A stretch of 64,000 nt of DNA from Pedobacter sp. MC2016-14 (GCF_020991475.1 NZ_JAJMPA010000001.1:2790001-2854000), one strand, 5' to 3'; positions 1-9,905 are shown, counted from the first letter of the stretch. Translations and numbers: made by a program. Notes: a model not told the origin generated them from the sequence alone.

Positions 1-1
1 T

Positions 2-364
2 AAAGGTGATGATGATACTAAACCTTACAAGGAACGGTTTTTCCACTTTATGCTAAATCATTATCACTATTACATCGAAAACGATGCTGCCCTTTATTTT
101 CTGGAGCAATACATCAATTCGCCTTATGCTAAGAATTTTCCTGACAAGGGAACCAATGCTTTTACAGAAATCATTATTCCCTTTTTTACCAAAGGCATAG
201 AAGAGGGGTATATTAAGAATATTGACTCCCGATTGCTTTGGCCAACAATTAGAGGCACATTAGTTGCTGCTGCAACATTTAAATTATCTGAACATATGCT
301 TTATTCTGAAGAAGATATTTTAGAAGTAGTCACCATCATCTGGGATGGCGTAAAAAAACAATAA
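2..364 (+). CDS. TetR/AcrR-family transcriptional regulator, C-terminal part (gene begins before the window)
   Basis: The reading frame is open from the left edge to a TAA at 362-364, so only the ligand-binding C-terminal part is visible, about 120 residues. No helix-turn-helix lies in the window. The helical pattern with aromatic and acidic residues, and the ending EVVTIIWDGVKKQ, fit the C-terminal domain of AcrR-like repressors. It ends 28 bp before an RND efflux operon on the same strand, the usual place for a local repressor of such pumps. That it controls the pump is inferred from position only. Confidence 0.7.
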   Translation, partial: KGDDDTKPYKERFFHFMLNHYHYYIENDAALYFLEQYINSPYAKNFPDKGTNAFTEIIIPFFTKGIEEGYIKNIDSRLLWPTIRGTLVAAATFKLSEHMLYSEEDILEVVTIIWDGVKKQ

Positions 365-391
365 TTATGAATCTCAACACACAATTAATAT

Positions 392-1744
392 ATGAAAATA
401 AATAGAATAGTTTTACTGTTTCTTCTGGGCTTACCAGGACTGGTTCCATTAGGAGTAGTGGCACAGACCGTAAATCAGGAAAAACCACTTGGTAACGCAA
501 CTTTACAACAAGTGATTGATTATGCACTTGGAAACAAACCTGCAATTCAGCAATCGCTATTGGATGAAGAAATTGGCGAACGCGATATCAAATCTGCTTT
601 ATCGGGTTGGTTGCCGCAAATTAACGGTACCGGTACATTTAATCATAACTTTAAACAGCAGTCGTCCATTCTAACCACTAACGGAGTTCAAAATTTAATC
701 ACCGTAGGCGCAAAAAATACTTCTGCTTTAGTGTTACAGGCTGATCAACAATTTTTAAATGCCGGATTAATTCAGGCCTCCAAAACCGCCAAGTACTTTA
801 GACAACAGTATAAACAAAATACAGAAAACACACGTATCAATACGGTAGTTGAAGTAAGTAAAGGTTTTTACGATATATTAACCAGCAAAGAGCAATTGAA
901 TATTGTGAATGAAAATATTGCCCGTTTACAAAAACAGCTAAAAGATGCAAAAGCTCAATATGAGGCAGGTTTGGTTGATAAAACCGACTATCAACGTGCG
1001 CAAATCAGTCTAAGTAATTCTCAGGCCGATAAAAAACGTACGGAAGAGTTGCTTAAATACAAATACACCTATTTAAAGGAACTGATAGGCTATAACTCAA
1101 CGCAGGAGTTTACTTTAAACTACGCAGCTGATGAAATGGAAAAAGGAATAGTGCTTGACACCGTACAGACCTTAAACTATCAAAGCAGGGTAGAATATCG
1201 CTTGCTGGAAACTCAAAAGCAATTGCAGAAAATTAACACCAGTTACAATAAATGGAGTTATTCACCTACACTTTCTGGTTTCTACAATTATAGCTTCAAT
1301 TATCAAAATGCAACCCTGGGAGATTTATACAATACCAATTATCCAGGATCTGTACTTGGACTTAAATTGGCGATTCCTATTTTTCTTGGTGGAAAGCGCA
1401 CCCAGGAGATCAGAAAAGCACAGCTTCAGGAGCGTAAAGTAGAGCTTGATTTGTTCAATATCAAAAATCAGATTAACAGTCAGTACGATCAGGCCATGGC
1501 AACTTACAAAGCCAACCTAAACGATTGGAAAACCGCCCGTGCCAATGTAGAAATCTCCAAACAAGTTTACAATACCATCAAATTACAGTATGATGAAGGC
1601 ATTAAAACTTACCTGGATTTAATGACTTCAGAGACAGATTTGCGTACTGCACAATTAAATTACTTAAACTCACTATATAGCCTGCTTTCTTCTAAGCTGG
1701 ATGTACAACAAGCATTAGGAACCATTACCGTAACTCAACAATAA
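392..1744 (+). CDS. TolC-family outer membrane efflux protein
   Basis: A 450-residue protein with a signal peptide (hydrophobic residues 6-24, likely cut after VVAQ). It has the two-fold repeated, Gln/Asn-rich coiled-coil helices of the OEP family, for example around YDILTSKEQLNIVNENIARL and again near the C-terminus (YDEGIKTYLDLMTSETDLRTA). It should form the trimeric outer membrane and periplasmic tunnel of a tripartite exporter. It is the first gene of an operon with the adaptor 6 bp downstream and the RND pump after that, the common Bacteroidota order. The substrate cannot be told from sequence. Confidence 0.93.
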   Translation: MKINRIVLLFLLGLPGLVPLGVVAQTVNQEKPLGNATLQQVIDYALGNKPAIQQSLLDEEIGERDIKSALSGWLPQINGTGTFNHNFKQQSSILTTNGVQNLITVGAKNTSALVLQADQQFLNAGLIQASKTAKYFRQQYKQNTENTRINTVVEVSKGFYDILTSKEQLNIVNENIARLQKQLKDAKAQYEAGLVDKTDYQRAQISLSNSQADKKRTEELLKYKYTYLKELIGYNSTQEFTLNYAADEMEKGIVLDTVQTLNYQSRVEYRLLETQKQLQKINTSYNKWSYSPTLSGFYNYSFNYQNATLGDLYNTNYPGSVLGLKLAIPIFLGGKRTQEIRKAQLQERKVELDLFNIKNQINSQYDQAMATYKANLNDWKTARANVEISKQVYNTIKLQYDEGIKTYLDLMTSETDLRTAQLNYLNSLYSLLSSKLDVQQALGTITVTQQ

Positions 1745-1750
1745 GCACAA

Positions 1751-2911
1751 ATGAACACACACATAAAACTCGGCATCGTCATCTTAGGCGCTTTAACCAT
1801 CGCATCTTGCGGTAATTCTGATAAGAATGCACAGCAGCAGGGGCCACCTCCGGCTACTCCCGTTACTACATATACGGTAGAAGAAAAATCGGTAACCACT
1901 ACAGATACCTATCCAGGTGTAGTAGTTGCATTAAATGAAGTTGAGTTACGCCCACAAGTTGGCGGTTACATCACTGCCATTTATGTTAAAGATGGTCAGA
2001 AGGTAAGTAAAGGACAAAAACTTTATGAAGTAGACCGTACCAAATACCTTGCAGCTTATAATTCTGCAAAGGCTGATGTGGCGGTTGCAAAGGCAAACAG
2101 AGACAAAACTAAAAAGGATGCCGACCGTTATACTAAACTTGCAGAGCAAGATGCAGTAGCTAAACAACGTGTTGATTATGCACTTACAGATCTTGCAAAT
2201 GCAGAATCTCAGGTTGCAGCAGCACAAGCACAGCTGGCATCTGCCGCTAATGATTTACAGCGTGCAACCATTACCTCGCCACTTACCGGCACAATTGGAA
2301 TATCACAAGTTAAATTGGGTGCATTTGTATCTCCGGGAACAACTATTTTAAACACTGTTTCTACCAATGATCCAATTGCTGTGGATATCGCAGTTAACCA
2401 GGCAGAAATCCCTCGTTTTTTAGCCTTACAAAAAGATCCATCTGCAGTTAGGGACTCTGTATTCAGCGTTCAATTGCAAGACGGAACTATTTTTAAAGGA
2501 TTGGGACGTATTGTTACCATAGATCGTGCAGTTGACCCTCAAACAGGTACCATTAAAGTGAGATTAAGCTATCCTAATGCAAGCGGTAATTTAATTGCTG
2601 GTATGACGGTTAATCTTCTTGCGCTTAATAAAGCATCAGAAAAGCAATTAATTATCCCTTACAAATCTGTTGTAGAGCAATTGGGAGAATTTAACGTTTA
2701 CGTTGTGGGCGATAGCAGTAAAGCAGAACCTAGAATTATTAAACTTGGTAAAGAAGTTAACCAGGACATCGTGGTAAGCAGTGGCTTAAAGCGTGGTGAC
2801 GTAATTGTAGTAGAAGGTGTACAAAATGTAAGGCCGGGTGCGGTGGTTCAACCTGCATCTGCGGCAGAAGCAAACGGACAACAACCGGCAGCAGCAGCAC
2901 CTAAGAAATAA
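1751..2911 (+). CDS. RND efflux periplasmic adaptor (AcrA/MexA family), lipoprotein
   Basis: A 386-residue membrane fusion protein. The N-terminus is a lipoprotein signal with lipobox IASC at about residues 18-21, so it should be anchored to the inner membrane by lipid. A biotinyl-lipoyl-like half (RPQVGGYITAIYVKDGQKVSKG) leads into a coiled-coil hairpin rich in Ala/Asp/Lys, then the second lipoyl half (ATITSPLTGTIGISQVKLGA) and beta-barrel domains. The C-terminal tail is Ala/Pro/Gln-rich. It links the pump 17 bp downstream to the TolC-like channel upstream. Confidence 0.95.
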   Translation: MNTHIKLGIVILGALTIASCGNSDKNAQQQGPPPATPVTTYTVEEKSVTTTDTYPGVVVALNEVELRPQVGGYITAIYVKDGQKVSKGQKLYEVDRTKYLAAYNSAKADVAVAKANRDKTKKDADRYTKLAEQDAVAKQRVDYALTDLANAESQVAAAQAQLASAANDLQRATITSPLTGTIGISQVKLGAFVSPGTTILNTVSTNDPIAVDIAVNQAEIPRFLALQKDPSAVRDSVFSVQLQDGTIFKGLGRIVTIDRAVDPQTGTIKVRLSYPNASGNLIAGMTVNLLALNKASEKQLIIPYKSVVEQLGEFNVYVVGDSSKAEPRIIKLGKEVNQDIVVSSGLKRGDVIVVEGVQNVRPGAVVQPASAAEANGQQPAAAAPKK

Positions 2912-2928
2912 CTTAATAGAATTTCAAT

Positions 2929-5900
2929 ATGATATCAGAAGTATTTATAAGACGACCGGTCACCGCCATCGTTATCTCCATATTAATTGTACTGATCGGA
3001 ACAATTGTGATTACCACATTACCGATCAGTCAGTACCCTAACATTGCCCCTCCAACAGTTACCGTAACAGGCACCTATACTGGTGCGGATGCGGCAACTG
3101 TTGAACAAACGGTAACTACGCCGATAGAAAGTCAAATTAACGGAACTCCAGGTATGAAGTACCTGTCATCGAACAGTACTTCAGATGGTCGTTCAGCCAT
3201 CACAGTAACGTTTGATGTTGGTACAAACATCGATATCGCTGCCCTTGATGTTCAAAACAGGGTAGGTATTGCAGAACCTGCACTTCCAGAAGCGGTTCGC
3301 CGTTTAGGTGTAACCACTAAAAAGGCTAACAATGACATTTTGATGGTTGTAGGTTTGTATTCCCCAAATGGAACTTACGACCAGAAATTTATTTCCAACT
3401 ATGTCAACTTATACGTTAAGGATGCGTTATTGCGTATTCCGGGTGTAGGGGATGTTCAGGCATTTGGTCAGCCTTTTAGTATGCGGGTTTGGCTGGATGC
3501 AAGTAAGCTTGCCCGTTTAGGTTTAACACCGGCAGATGTATCTACGGCGATTTCTGAGCAAAACTCCCGTATTCCAGGGGGTACAGTAGGTGGACCGCCA
3601 CAAAATGACAACCAGACCTTTGAGTTTTCGGTGGTATTGGATGGTGATTTAAATACTGAAGAACAGTTCAGAAACATCATTATCAAAAATGGTACTGACG
3701 GTGCGCCTGTTTACCTTAAAGATATTGCACGTGTAGAACTTGGTGAGTTTAGCTATGCTACCAGATCTAAAATTAATGGTAAGGTAGCTTCTATGATGGC
3801 CATTAACCAAACGCCTGGTGGTAATGCGGTGCAAACGGCTGATGGTATAGATAAAACCTTAGAAGAACTGAAAAAATCCTTTCCGAAAGATTTAGACTAT
3901 AAAGTTGGTTACGAAACCGTTTCTATTGTAAAGGTGTCCATTAGCGAAGTAATCCATACCCTTGTGGAGGCCCTTATTTTGGTAACTATAGTGGTATTCT
4001 TCTTCCTGCAAAGCTGGAGGGCTACCTTAATTCCTGTTCTTGCCATTCCGGTTTCCATTATCGGTACATTTATCCTCTTTACCTTATTCGGTTTCTCTAT
4101 CAACGTGCTCACCATGTTTGGTTTTGTACTGGCCATTGGTATTGTGGTAGATGATGCCATTGTAGTGGTAGAGGCTGTGCAGCATTATATGGACCACGAC
4201 GGTCTGTCTGCTCCTGATGCAACACGCAGGGCCATGAAAGACATTACCGCTCCGGTTATTGCCATCGCTTTAATTCTTGCGGCTGTATTTATACCAGTAG
4301 GATTTATACCGGGTATGGTTGGTCAGTTGTATCAGCAGTTTGCAATTACCATTGCGGTTTCCGTATTGATCTCTGCCTTTATTGCGTTATCACTTACGCC
4401 TGCTTTGTGTTCACTGCTGCTTACGCCAATGAACCTCACCAAAGACTCTAAAGGCTTAAACAAGTTTTTCTTTAAGTTCAATACCTGGTTTGCGAAGGTT
4501 ACCCATAATTACTCTAATGGCGTAAAGTGGGCACTCAAAAAAGCACCTTTGGTCATGGTCATCCTGGCCTGTATCTATGTAGGTACAGTGGGTATGTTCA
4601 TGAAAAAACCATCAGGTTTTATTCCTAATGAGGATGCTGGTATCTTTTTGATGGGGGTAACCCTTCCAGAAGGTGCTTCTGCAGCCCGTACTGATGTTTT
4701 TATAAAAAGGATTACAGAAAGCATTCAAAAGAAATATCCTGAGGTTAAAAACATCACCTCAATTGGTGGTATCAACATTTTGAACCGTTCATTTAAGTCC
4801 AATGCTGCAACATTCTTTGTGCAGTTAAAAAACTGGGATGATCGTGAGGCAGATGTGGCTACGGTTATTGCCGGGGTTACTAAAGATTTTGCAGGTGATA
4901 AAGATGGTAGTGTACTGGTTGTAGCACCACCTCCAATTCCGGGTCTAGGTATCAGTGGAGGTTTCTCTTTACAAATCCAGGAAAAACAAACCGGAGATAT
5001 CAAAAAGTTTGAAGCCAACGTGGGTAAATTCCTTGCTGCGGCTAACCAACGCCCTGAAATTGGAATGGCTTATACCTTGTTTAACGCGCGTACCCCAAAT
5101 TATCAACTTCATGTAGATAGAGAGCAAGCGAAAAAAATGGGTGTTTCTATAGGATCTATTTATAGTACCATATCTGCTTATTTGGGTAGTAGCTACGTAA
5201 ATGATTTTACAAAGTACGGTCGTAACTTTAGGGTAGTTACACAAGCGGATACCAATTATAGAAGCAGTATTGAAAATCTGAATCAGCTGTACGTTAAAAA
5301 TGCAGCGGGAACTCCGGTACCAATGACTTCCCTGGTTTCTTATAAAACTGTAGAAAATGCATCCATCATCAACCACTTTAACCTGTTCAGGTCTATCGAG
5401 GTTAGTGGATCGGCCAAGCCGGGCTATAGTTCTGGTGATGCCTTAAAAGCATTGCAGGAAGTAGCGGCTCAAACTTTACCATCAAACTATACTTATAATT
5501 TCTCTGGTTTAAGTTTGGAAGAAACGGAGGCCGGTAACAGTACTACTTTAATCTTTGGATTGATTGTAGTGTTTGTATTCCTGCTGTTAGCGGCGCTATA
5601 TGAAAGCTGGTCGGTACCATTCTCTATCTTACTTGCTGTACCACTTGGCTTGTTTGGTGCAATTCTGGCACTTATATTTCTGCCTAAGCTCGACAATAAC
5701 ATTTATGCACAGGTAGGTTTGATTACGCTAATTGGTCTCTCTGCAAAAAATGCGATTCTGATTGTAGAGTTTGCTAAAGAAAGGGTAGACTGGGGCATGG
5801 AATTAATTGCTGCAACTATTGAAGCGGTTAGGTTACGTTTGCGTCCTATCGTGATGACTTCTCTTGCCTTTATATTAGGGGTTATTCCATTGATTATCTC

Positions 5901-6108
5901 TTCTGGGGCCGGTGCAGTATCCCGTAAAACAATTGGCTGGACGGTTGCCGCAGGTATGGTTTCGGCTACTTTCCTGGCTATCTTTATTGTACCGGTACTG
6001 TTTGTACTGATTACTAAAATAGCGTATGGTAAAAAGAAACTGGCAGAATTGCAGGCTTCTTACAATCCGGACGATCATAAAGATACGCTTCATGCTGATG
6101 AAGATTAA
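2929..6108 (+). CDS. RND efflux pump, HAE1 family (AcrB/MexF-like permease)
   Basis: At 1059 residues this is full length for a hydrophobe/amphiphile efflux-1 pump. The start MISEVFIRRPV and early ISQYPNIAPPTV are typical. TM4 carries the paired aspartates of the proton relay (AIGIVVDDAIVVVEAVQ), and later helices include SAKNAILIVEFAKE. Two large periplasmic loops lie between TM1-2 and TM7-8. It exports drugs, dyes or detergents by proton antiport through the adaptor and TolC-like protein of the same operon. It is closed by a strong terminator. Confidence 0.96.
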   Translation: MISEVFIRRPVTAIVISILIVLIGTIVITTLPISQYPNIAPPTVTVTGTYTGADAATVEQTVTTPIESQINGTPGMKYLSSNSTSDGRSAITVTFDVGTNIDIAALDVQNRVGIAEPALPEAVRRLGVTTKKANNDILMVVGLYSPNGTYDQKFISNYVNLYVKDALLRIPGVGDVQAFGQPFSMRVWLDASKLARLGLTPADVSTAISEQNSRIPGGTVGGPPQNDNQTFEFSVVLDGDLNTEEQFRNIIIKNGTDGAPVYLKDIARVELGEFSYATRSKINGKVASMMAINQTPGGNAVQTADGIDKTLEELKKSFPKDLDYKVGYETVSIVKVSISEVIHTLVEALILVTIVVFFFLQSWRATLIPVLAIPVSIIGTFILFTLFGFSINVLTMFGFVLAIGIVVDDAIVVVEAVQHYMDHDGLSAPDATRRAMKDITAPVIAIALILAAVFIPVGFIPGMVGQLYQQFAITIAVSVLISAFIALSLTPALCSLLLTPMNLTKDSKGLNKFFFKFNTWFAKVTHNYSNGVKWALKKAPLVMVILACIYVGTVGMFMKKPSGFIPNEDAGIFLMGVTLPEGASAARTDVFIKRITESIQKKYPEVKNITSIGGINILNRSFKSNAATFFVQLKNWDDREADVATVIAGVTKDFAGDKDGSVLVVAPPPIPGLGISGGFSLQIQEKQTGDIKKFEANVGKFLAAANQRPEIGMAYTLFNARTPNYQLHVDREQAKKMGVSIGSIYSTISAYLGSSYVNDFTKYGRNFRVVTQADTNYRSSIENLNQLYVKNAAGTPVPMTSLVSYKTVENASIINHFNLFRSIEVSGSAKPGYSSGDALKALQEVAAQTLPSNYTYNFSGLSLEETEAGNSTTLIFGLIVVFVFLLLAALYESWSVPFSILLAVPLGLFGAILALIFLPKLDNNIYAQVGLITLIGLSAKNAILIVEFAKERVDWGMELIAATIEAVRLRLRPIVMTSLAFILGVIPLIISSGAGAVSRKTIGWTVAAGMVSATFLAIFIVPVLFVLITKIAYGKKKLAELQASYNPDDHKDTLHADED

Positions 6109-6118
6109 TAGCTAAATA

Positions 6119-6193
6119 GAACAGGTAAGCTTCTCATCCTCAAATCTTTGAAGGAAGTTTTGTAGGTCTTCGAAGTATACCTGTTCTTTTTTT
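6119..6193 (+). terminator. Rho-independent-like terminator of the RND operon
   Basis: GAACAGGTA at 6119-6127 pairs with TACCTGTTC at 6178-6186, extended inward by AGCTTC/GAAG pairing, and is followed by a run of seven or more T. It begins 11 bp after the pump stop codon. Confidence 0.75.
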
Positions 6194-6248
6194 AAAATGC
6201 TAACAAACCGGATGCAGTGTTTAAGGTACTGACAAACTATACGAGCAT

Positions 6249-6288
6249 AAAACAGCCGCTTACCATATAAAAGGTTGGCGGCTGTTTT
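6249..6288. terminator. Second hairpin, possibly a back-up terminator
   Basis: AAAACAGCCGC (6249-6259) and GCGGCTGTTTT (6278-6288) form a perfect 11-bp stem with an 18-nt loop. The A tract before and T tract after make it usable on either strand. It lies between the convergent efflux operon and purM. Confidence 0.6.
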
Positions 6289-6320
6289 GTGTATTGAAGA
6301 TCTGCTTGTCTGAATTCTGA

Positions 6321-6399
6321 AAAAAAATAGGTTGTCCTTTAATCGACATGCGAAACTTCCTTCAAAGTTTCGGGAAGAGGAAAGGATAGCCTATTTTTT
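6321..6399. terminator. Bidirectional terminator overlapping the purM stop codon
   Basis: An 18-bp stem joins AAAAAATAGGTTGTCCTT at about 6323-6339 to AAGGATAGCCTATTTTTT at 6382-6399, with two positions that become G-U pairs in RNA. The loop holds a second hairpin (CGAAACT/AGTTTCG at about 6351-6371). The right arm runs into the purM stop at 6398-6400, so purM transcripts would end directly at their stop codon. Confidence 0.7.
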
Positions 6400-7579
6400 A
6401 GTGATACACAAAAGTTCCTTTGTCACTTTGAATAGTAACCTGCTTTTGCGATGATGTCTCTACGCGGCCAATAATCTGCGCATCAATATTAAAGCTTTTT
6501 GAAAGCTCAATGATAGCCGAAGCAATAGCTTCCGGAACGTAAAGCTCCATTCTATGGCCCATATTAAATACCTTATACATTTCTTTCCAATCAGTGCCAG
6601 ATTGCTCCTGGATCAGTGCAAATAAAGGAGGGACAGGAAACAAGTTGTCCTTGATTACATGTACATCATCATTAATGAAATGCAGCACCTTAGTCTGCGC
6701 ACCACCACTGCAATGTACCAGTCCATGAATTTGAGATCTGAATTGCTCCAGTACTTGCTTAATAACCGGTGCATAAGTACGGGTAGGAGAGAGAACAAGC
6801 TTACCAGCGGTAACCTCAGTTTGTTCATCAATCTTAACAAGGTCTGTGAGGTTTTTTCCACCAGAAAAGACCAGGTCAAAAGGTACCGAAGGATCGTAAG
6901 TTTCAGGATAAGTCTCCGCAACAGATTTATTAAAAACATCATGTCTGGCCGAGGTTAAACCATTTGAACCCATACCTCCATTGTATTCTTTTTCGTAGGT
7001 TGCCTGTCCAGATGAAGATAAGCCTACAATAACATCACCAGCCTGTATGTTGTGGTTACTGATCACCTCATCACGTTTCATCCTGCAAGTTACCGTAGAA
7101 TCTACAATAATGGTACGTACAAGGTCGCCTACGTCGGCAGTCTCACCGCCTGTGCTGTAGATAGAAATACCCTGTTCCCTAAGTTCAGCCAGAATTTCCT
7201 CTGTACCATTAATAACAGCAGCAATTACTTCTCCTGTAATTAAGTTTTTATTTCTTCCGATGGTAGATGAAAGCAGGATGTTTTCTGTAGCACCAACGCA
7301 AATCAAATCGTCCAGGTTCATGATGATGGCATCCTGTGCAATTCCTTTCCATACAGAAAGGTCACCGGTTTGCTTCCAGTAAGCATAGGCCAGTGAGGAT
7401 TTAGTACCTGCACCATCCGCATGCATAATGTTGCAATAGGCATCATCGTTCCCTAAAATATCAGGTATAATTTTACAAAATGCTTGTGGAAAAATACCTT
7501 TATCTATGTTTTTGATGGCCTGGTGCACATCTTCTTTGGAGGCAGAAACGCCGCGCTGGTTGTACCTGTTATCACTCAT
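6398..7579 (-). CDS. purM: Phosphoribosylformylglycinamidine cyclo-ligase (AIR synthase), long Bacteroidota form
   Basis: A 393-residue PurM-type protein of the ATP-grasp-like AIR synthase fold. It makes 5-aminoimidazole ribonucleotide from FGAM in purine synthesis. Visible signatures are the N-terminal Gly/Asp-rich segment (MHADGAGTKSSLAY), the metal/ATP site region IIMNLDDLICVGA and STGGETADVGDLV, and the C-terminal FNMGHRMELYVP. The sequence is longer and more divergent than E. coli PurM, as usual in Bacteroidota. It has its own promoter just upstream. purL and purB are elsewhere in the window and not linked. Confidence 0.85.
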   Translation of the reverse strand: MSDNRYNQRGVSASKEDVHQAIKNIDKGIFPQAFCKIIPDILGNDDAYCNIMHADGAGTKSSLAYAYWKQTGDLSVWKGIAQDAIIMNLDDLICVGATENILLSSTIGRNKNLITGEVIAAVINGTEEILAELREQGISIYSTGGETADVGDLVRTIIVDSTVTCRMKRDEVISNHNIQAGDVIVGLSSSGQATYEKEYNGGMGSNGLTSARHDVFNKSVAETYPETYDPSVPFDLVFSGGKNLTDLVKIDEQTEVTAGKLVLSPTRTYAPVIKQVLEQFRSQIHGLVHCSGGAQTKVLHFINDDVHVIKDNLFPVPPLFALIQEQSGTDWKEMYKVFNMGHRMELYVPEAIASAIIELSKSFNIDAQIIGRVETSSQKQVTIQSDKGTFVYH

Positions 7580-7586
7580 GTTGCTG

Positions 7587-7616
7587 CAAAGATAAATAAA
7601 CGGGTTAATGTTACAA
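7587..7616 (-). promoter_or_regulatory. purM promoter, TTG-N19-TAnnTTTG
   Basis: On the minus strand TTG (7616-7614) is followed after 19 nt by TATCTTTG (7594-7587), a full match to the Bacteroidota -33/-7 consensus. Only 7 nt separate the -7 box from the ATG at 7579, so the mRNA is likely leaderless or nearly so. Confidence 0.75.
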
Positions 7617-7641
7617 GATTAATGTTTTCAACCCGGGTCTG

Positions 7642-7680
7642 AAAAAAAATAACCCCTCAGTTTTCAGCTGAAGGGTTATC
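7642..7680 (-). terminator. glnN terminator
   Basis: TAACCCCTCAG (7650-7660) and CTGAAGGGTTA (7668-7678) form an 11-bp stem with one G-U pair; on the minus strand it is followed by eight T (the A run at 7642-7649). It lies 21 bp after the glnN stop codon. Confidence 0.8.
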
Positions 7681-7700
7681 GAAACAACGAAAAGTTGTTT

Positions 7701-9884
7701 TTATTTTATAAAAAGCAATTCTCTGAATTTAGGCAATGGCCAAACACTATCGTCTATGATTTGCTCTAATTTATCCGCATGGTAACGGATCGTATCAAAG
7801 TGCGATTTAACTTGCTCATCATAGCTGATTGCTTTATCACGGCTTTCAGCAATGTTGTTAGATACCTTACGTGCTGCAAGCATTGCATCAAGACTGGTTT
7901 TAACTACATTTAAGTGCTCTGAAATTTTGCTGATGATACCAACAGGGATATCAGTAGTTTCTTTGCCTAAGCCAATTTCTTTTAATCCTTTAACATTCTC
8001 AATCAATGAATTCTGGTAAGCAATAGTAGCAGGGATAATCATGGTATTGGTAATTTCTCCAATAACACGTGCCTCAATCTGTAATTTCAGGAAGTAGCTA
8101 TCCAATAGAATTTCGTGACGGGCATGTAATTCACGTTTGCTGAAGATGTTTGTTTTGGTAAACAATTCAGTAGATTTTTCGCTTACATAAGCATCTAAAG
8201 CTACAGGCGTAGTTTTGATGTTAGATAAACCGCGTTTTTCTGCCTCGTCAGCCCATTCCTGGCTGTAACCATTACCTTCAAAACGGATGTCTTTAGATTC
8301 TTTGATGTATCTTTTGATCACTGTTAATAAAGCGATGTCTTTTTTCTCGCCTTTTTTAATCAGTTTATCAACATCTACTTTAAATTTAACCAACTGGTCT
8401 GCAACAATTGCGTTTAACACAGTCATTGGCGCAGAAGAGTTAGAAGAAGAACCTACGGCACGTAATTCAAATTTATTACCAGTAAAGGCGAAAGGAGAAG
8501 TACGGTTACGGTCAGTGTTATCTAATAGAATTTGTGGGATTTTAGGGATACCTAACCACAAAGCATTGTCTTCTTTGATTTTTTTGCTGATACGGCTATG
8601 CTCAATCTCGTCAAGCACTTCATTTAACTGCTGACCTAAGAAGATAGAGATGATTGCTGGTGGAGCTTCGTTAGCACCTAAACGGTGATCGTTGCTTACC
8701 GAAGCAATACTTGCACGTAATAAGTCAGCGTGCTCATGTACAGCTTTAATAGTGTTTACAAAAAACGCTAAGAACATCAAGTTGTTTTTAGGAGTTTTGC
8801 CTGGAGCAAGTAAGTTTTTACCAGTGTCTGTAATTAACGACCAGTTGTTGTGTTTACCTGAACCATTGATACCTGCATAAGGTTTTTCATGTAACAATAC
8901 TTTGAAATTATGTCTGCGGGCAACTTTTTCCATTAAGTCCATCAACAACTGATTGTGGTCAATCGCTAAGTTGATTTCTTCGTAAATAGGGGCACATTCA
9001 AATTGCATAGGCGCAACCTCATTGTGACGGGTTTTCAAAGGAATCCCCAATTTAAGGGCTTCGTTTTCAAAATCCACCATGAATGCAAAAACACGCTCAG
9101 GGATAGATCCAAAATAATGATCTTCCAATTGCTGTCCTTTAGCTGCCATTTCACCAAACAAAGTACGGCCGGTTAAAACTAAATCCGGACGTGCATTATA
9201 TAATGCCATATCAACCAGGAAATATTCCTGCTCAATACCTAAAGAAGCGTTAACTTTAGTGATGCTTTTATCAAAATACTGACATACATCAACTGCAGCT
9301 TTATCCATTGCGTTTAACGCTTTTAATAAAGGAGCTTTATAATCGAGGGCTTCGCCTGTATAAGAAACAAATACTGTAGGAATGCAAAGGGTTTTACCTG
9401 CTGCGCTTTCCATGATAAATGCAGGAGAAGAAGGATCCCATGCTGTATAACCGCGTGCTTCAAAAGTATTACGGATACCACCATTCGGGAAACTTGAAGC
9501 ATCAGGCTCTTGTTGAACCAATGCACTACCTGCAAATTTTTCAATTGCACCATCACCACTAGGCTCAAAAAAAGCATCATGCTTTTCTGCCGTAGTACCG
9601 GTTAAAGGTTGAAACCAATGCGTGTAATGCGTAGCCCCTTTGGACATTGCCCATTGTTTCATGGCTGCCGCAATATGGTTGGCATCTTCGTGATTGATAA
9701 GTTCGCCCTGATCGATGGAAGAGATTAATTTTTCATAAACCTCTTTTGATAAGCCATCTTTCATTTTTTTCTTATCAAAAACATTAATACCAAAAAACTC
9801 AGAAATTCTCGCTGATGGCGCCTTAACTTCTGGTGAAACTCTGGATTGTGCCTCTTTTAGTGCAATTGTTCTTAAACTTTTCAT
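7701..9884 (-). CDS. glnN: Glutamine synthetase type III (GlnN family)
   Basis: A 727-residue enzyme, the usual size for GSIII (about 700-730) and far longer than GSI. It condenses glutamate, ammonia and ATP to glutamine. Signatures include THWFQPLTGTTAEKHDAF, the Glu cluster SLGIEQEYFLVD, ARHNEVAPMQFECAPIY-like residues, and the ATP/Glu site NGSGKHNNWSLITDTG. ATG at 9884 (MKSLRTIALKEA) is preferred; an upstream in-frame TTG at 9908 overlaps the -7 promoter box and cannot be translated from that promoter. It is transcribed alone, with a terminator directly downstream. Confidence 0.95.
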   Translation of the reverse strand: MKSLRTIALKEAQSRVSPEVKAPSARISEFFGINVFDKKKMKDGLSKEVYEKLISSIDQGELINHEDANHIAAAMKQWAMSKGATHYTHWFQPLTGTTAEKHDAFFEPSGDGAIEKFAGSALVQQEPDASSFPNGGIRNTFEARGYTAWDPSSPAFIMESAAGKTLCIPTVFVSYTGEALDYKAPLLKALNAMDKAAVDVCQYFDKSITKVNASLGIEQEYFLVDMALYNARPDLVLTGRTLFGEMAAKGQQLEDHYFGSIPERVFAFMVDFENEALKLGIPLKTRHNEVAPMQFECAPIYEEINLAIDHNQLLMDLMEKVARRHNFKVLLHEKPYAGINGSGKHNNWSLITDTGKNLLAPGKTPKNNLMFLAFFVNTIKAVHEHADLLRASIASVSNDHRLGANEAPPAIISIFLGQQLNEVLDEIEHSRISKKIKEDNALWLGIPKIPQILLDNTDRNRTSPFAFTGNKFELRAVGSSSNSSAPMTVLNAIVADQLVKFKVDVDKLIKKGEKKDIALLTVIKRYIKESKDIRFEGNGYSQEWADEAEKRGLSNIKTTPVALDAYVSEKSTELFTKTNIFSKRELHARHEILLDSYFLKLQIEARVIGEITNTMIIPATIAYQNSLIENVKGLKEIGLGKETTDIPVGIISKISEHLNVVKTSLDAMLAARKVSNNIAESRDKAISYDEQVKSHFDTIRYHADKLEQIIDDSVWPLPKFRELLFIK

Positions 9885-9905
9885 TGATTCTTTTAAAATT
9901 TGATT

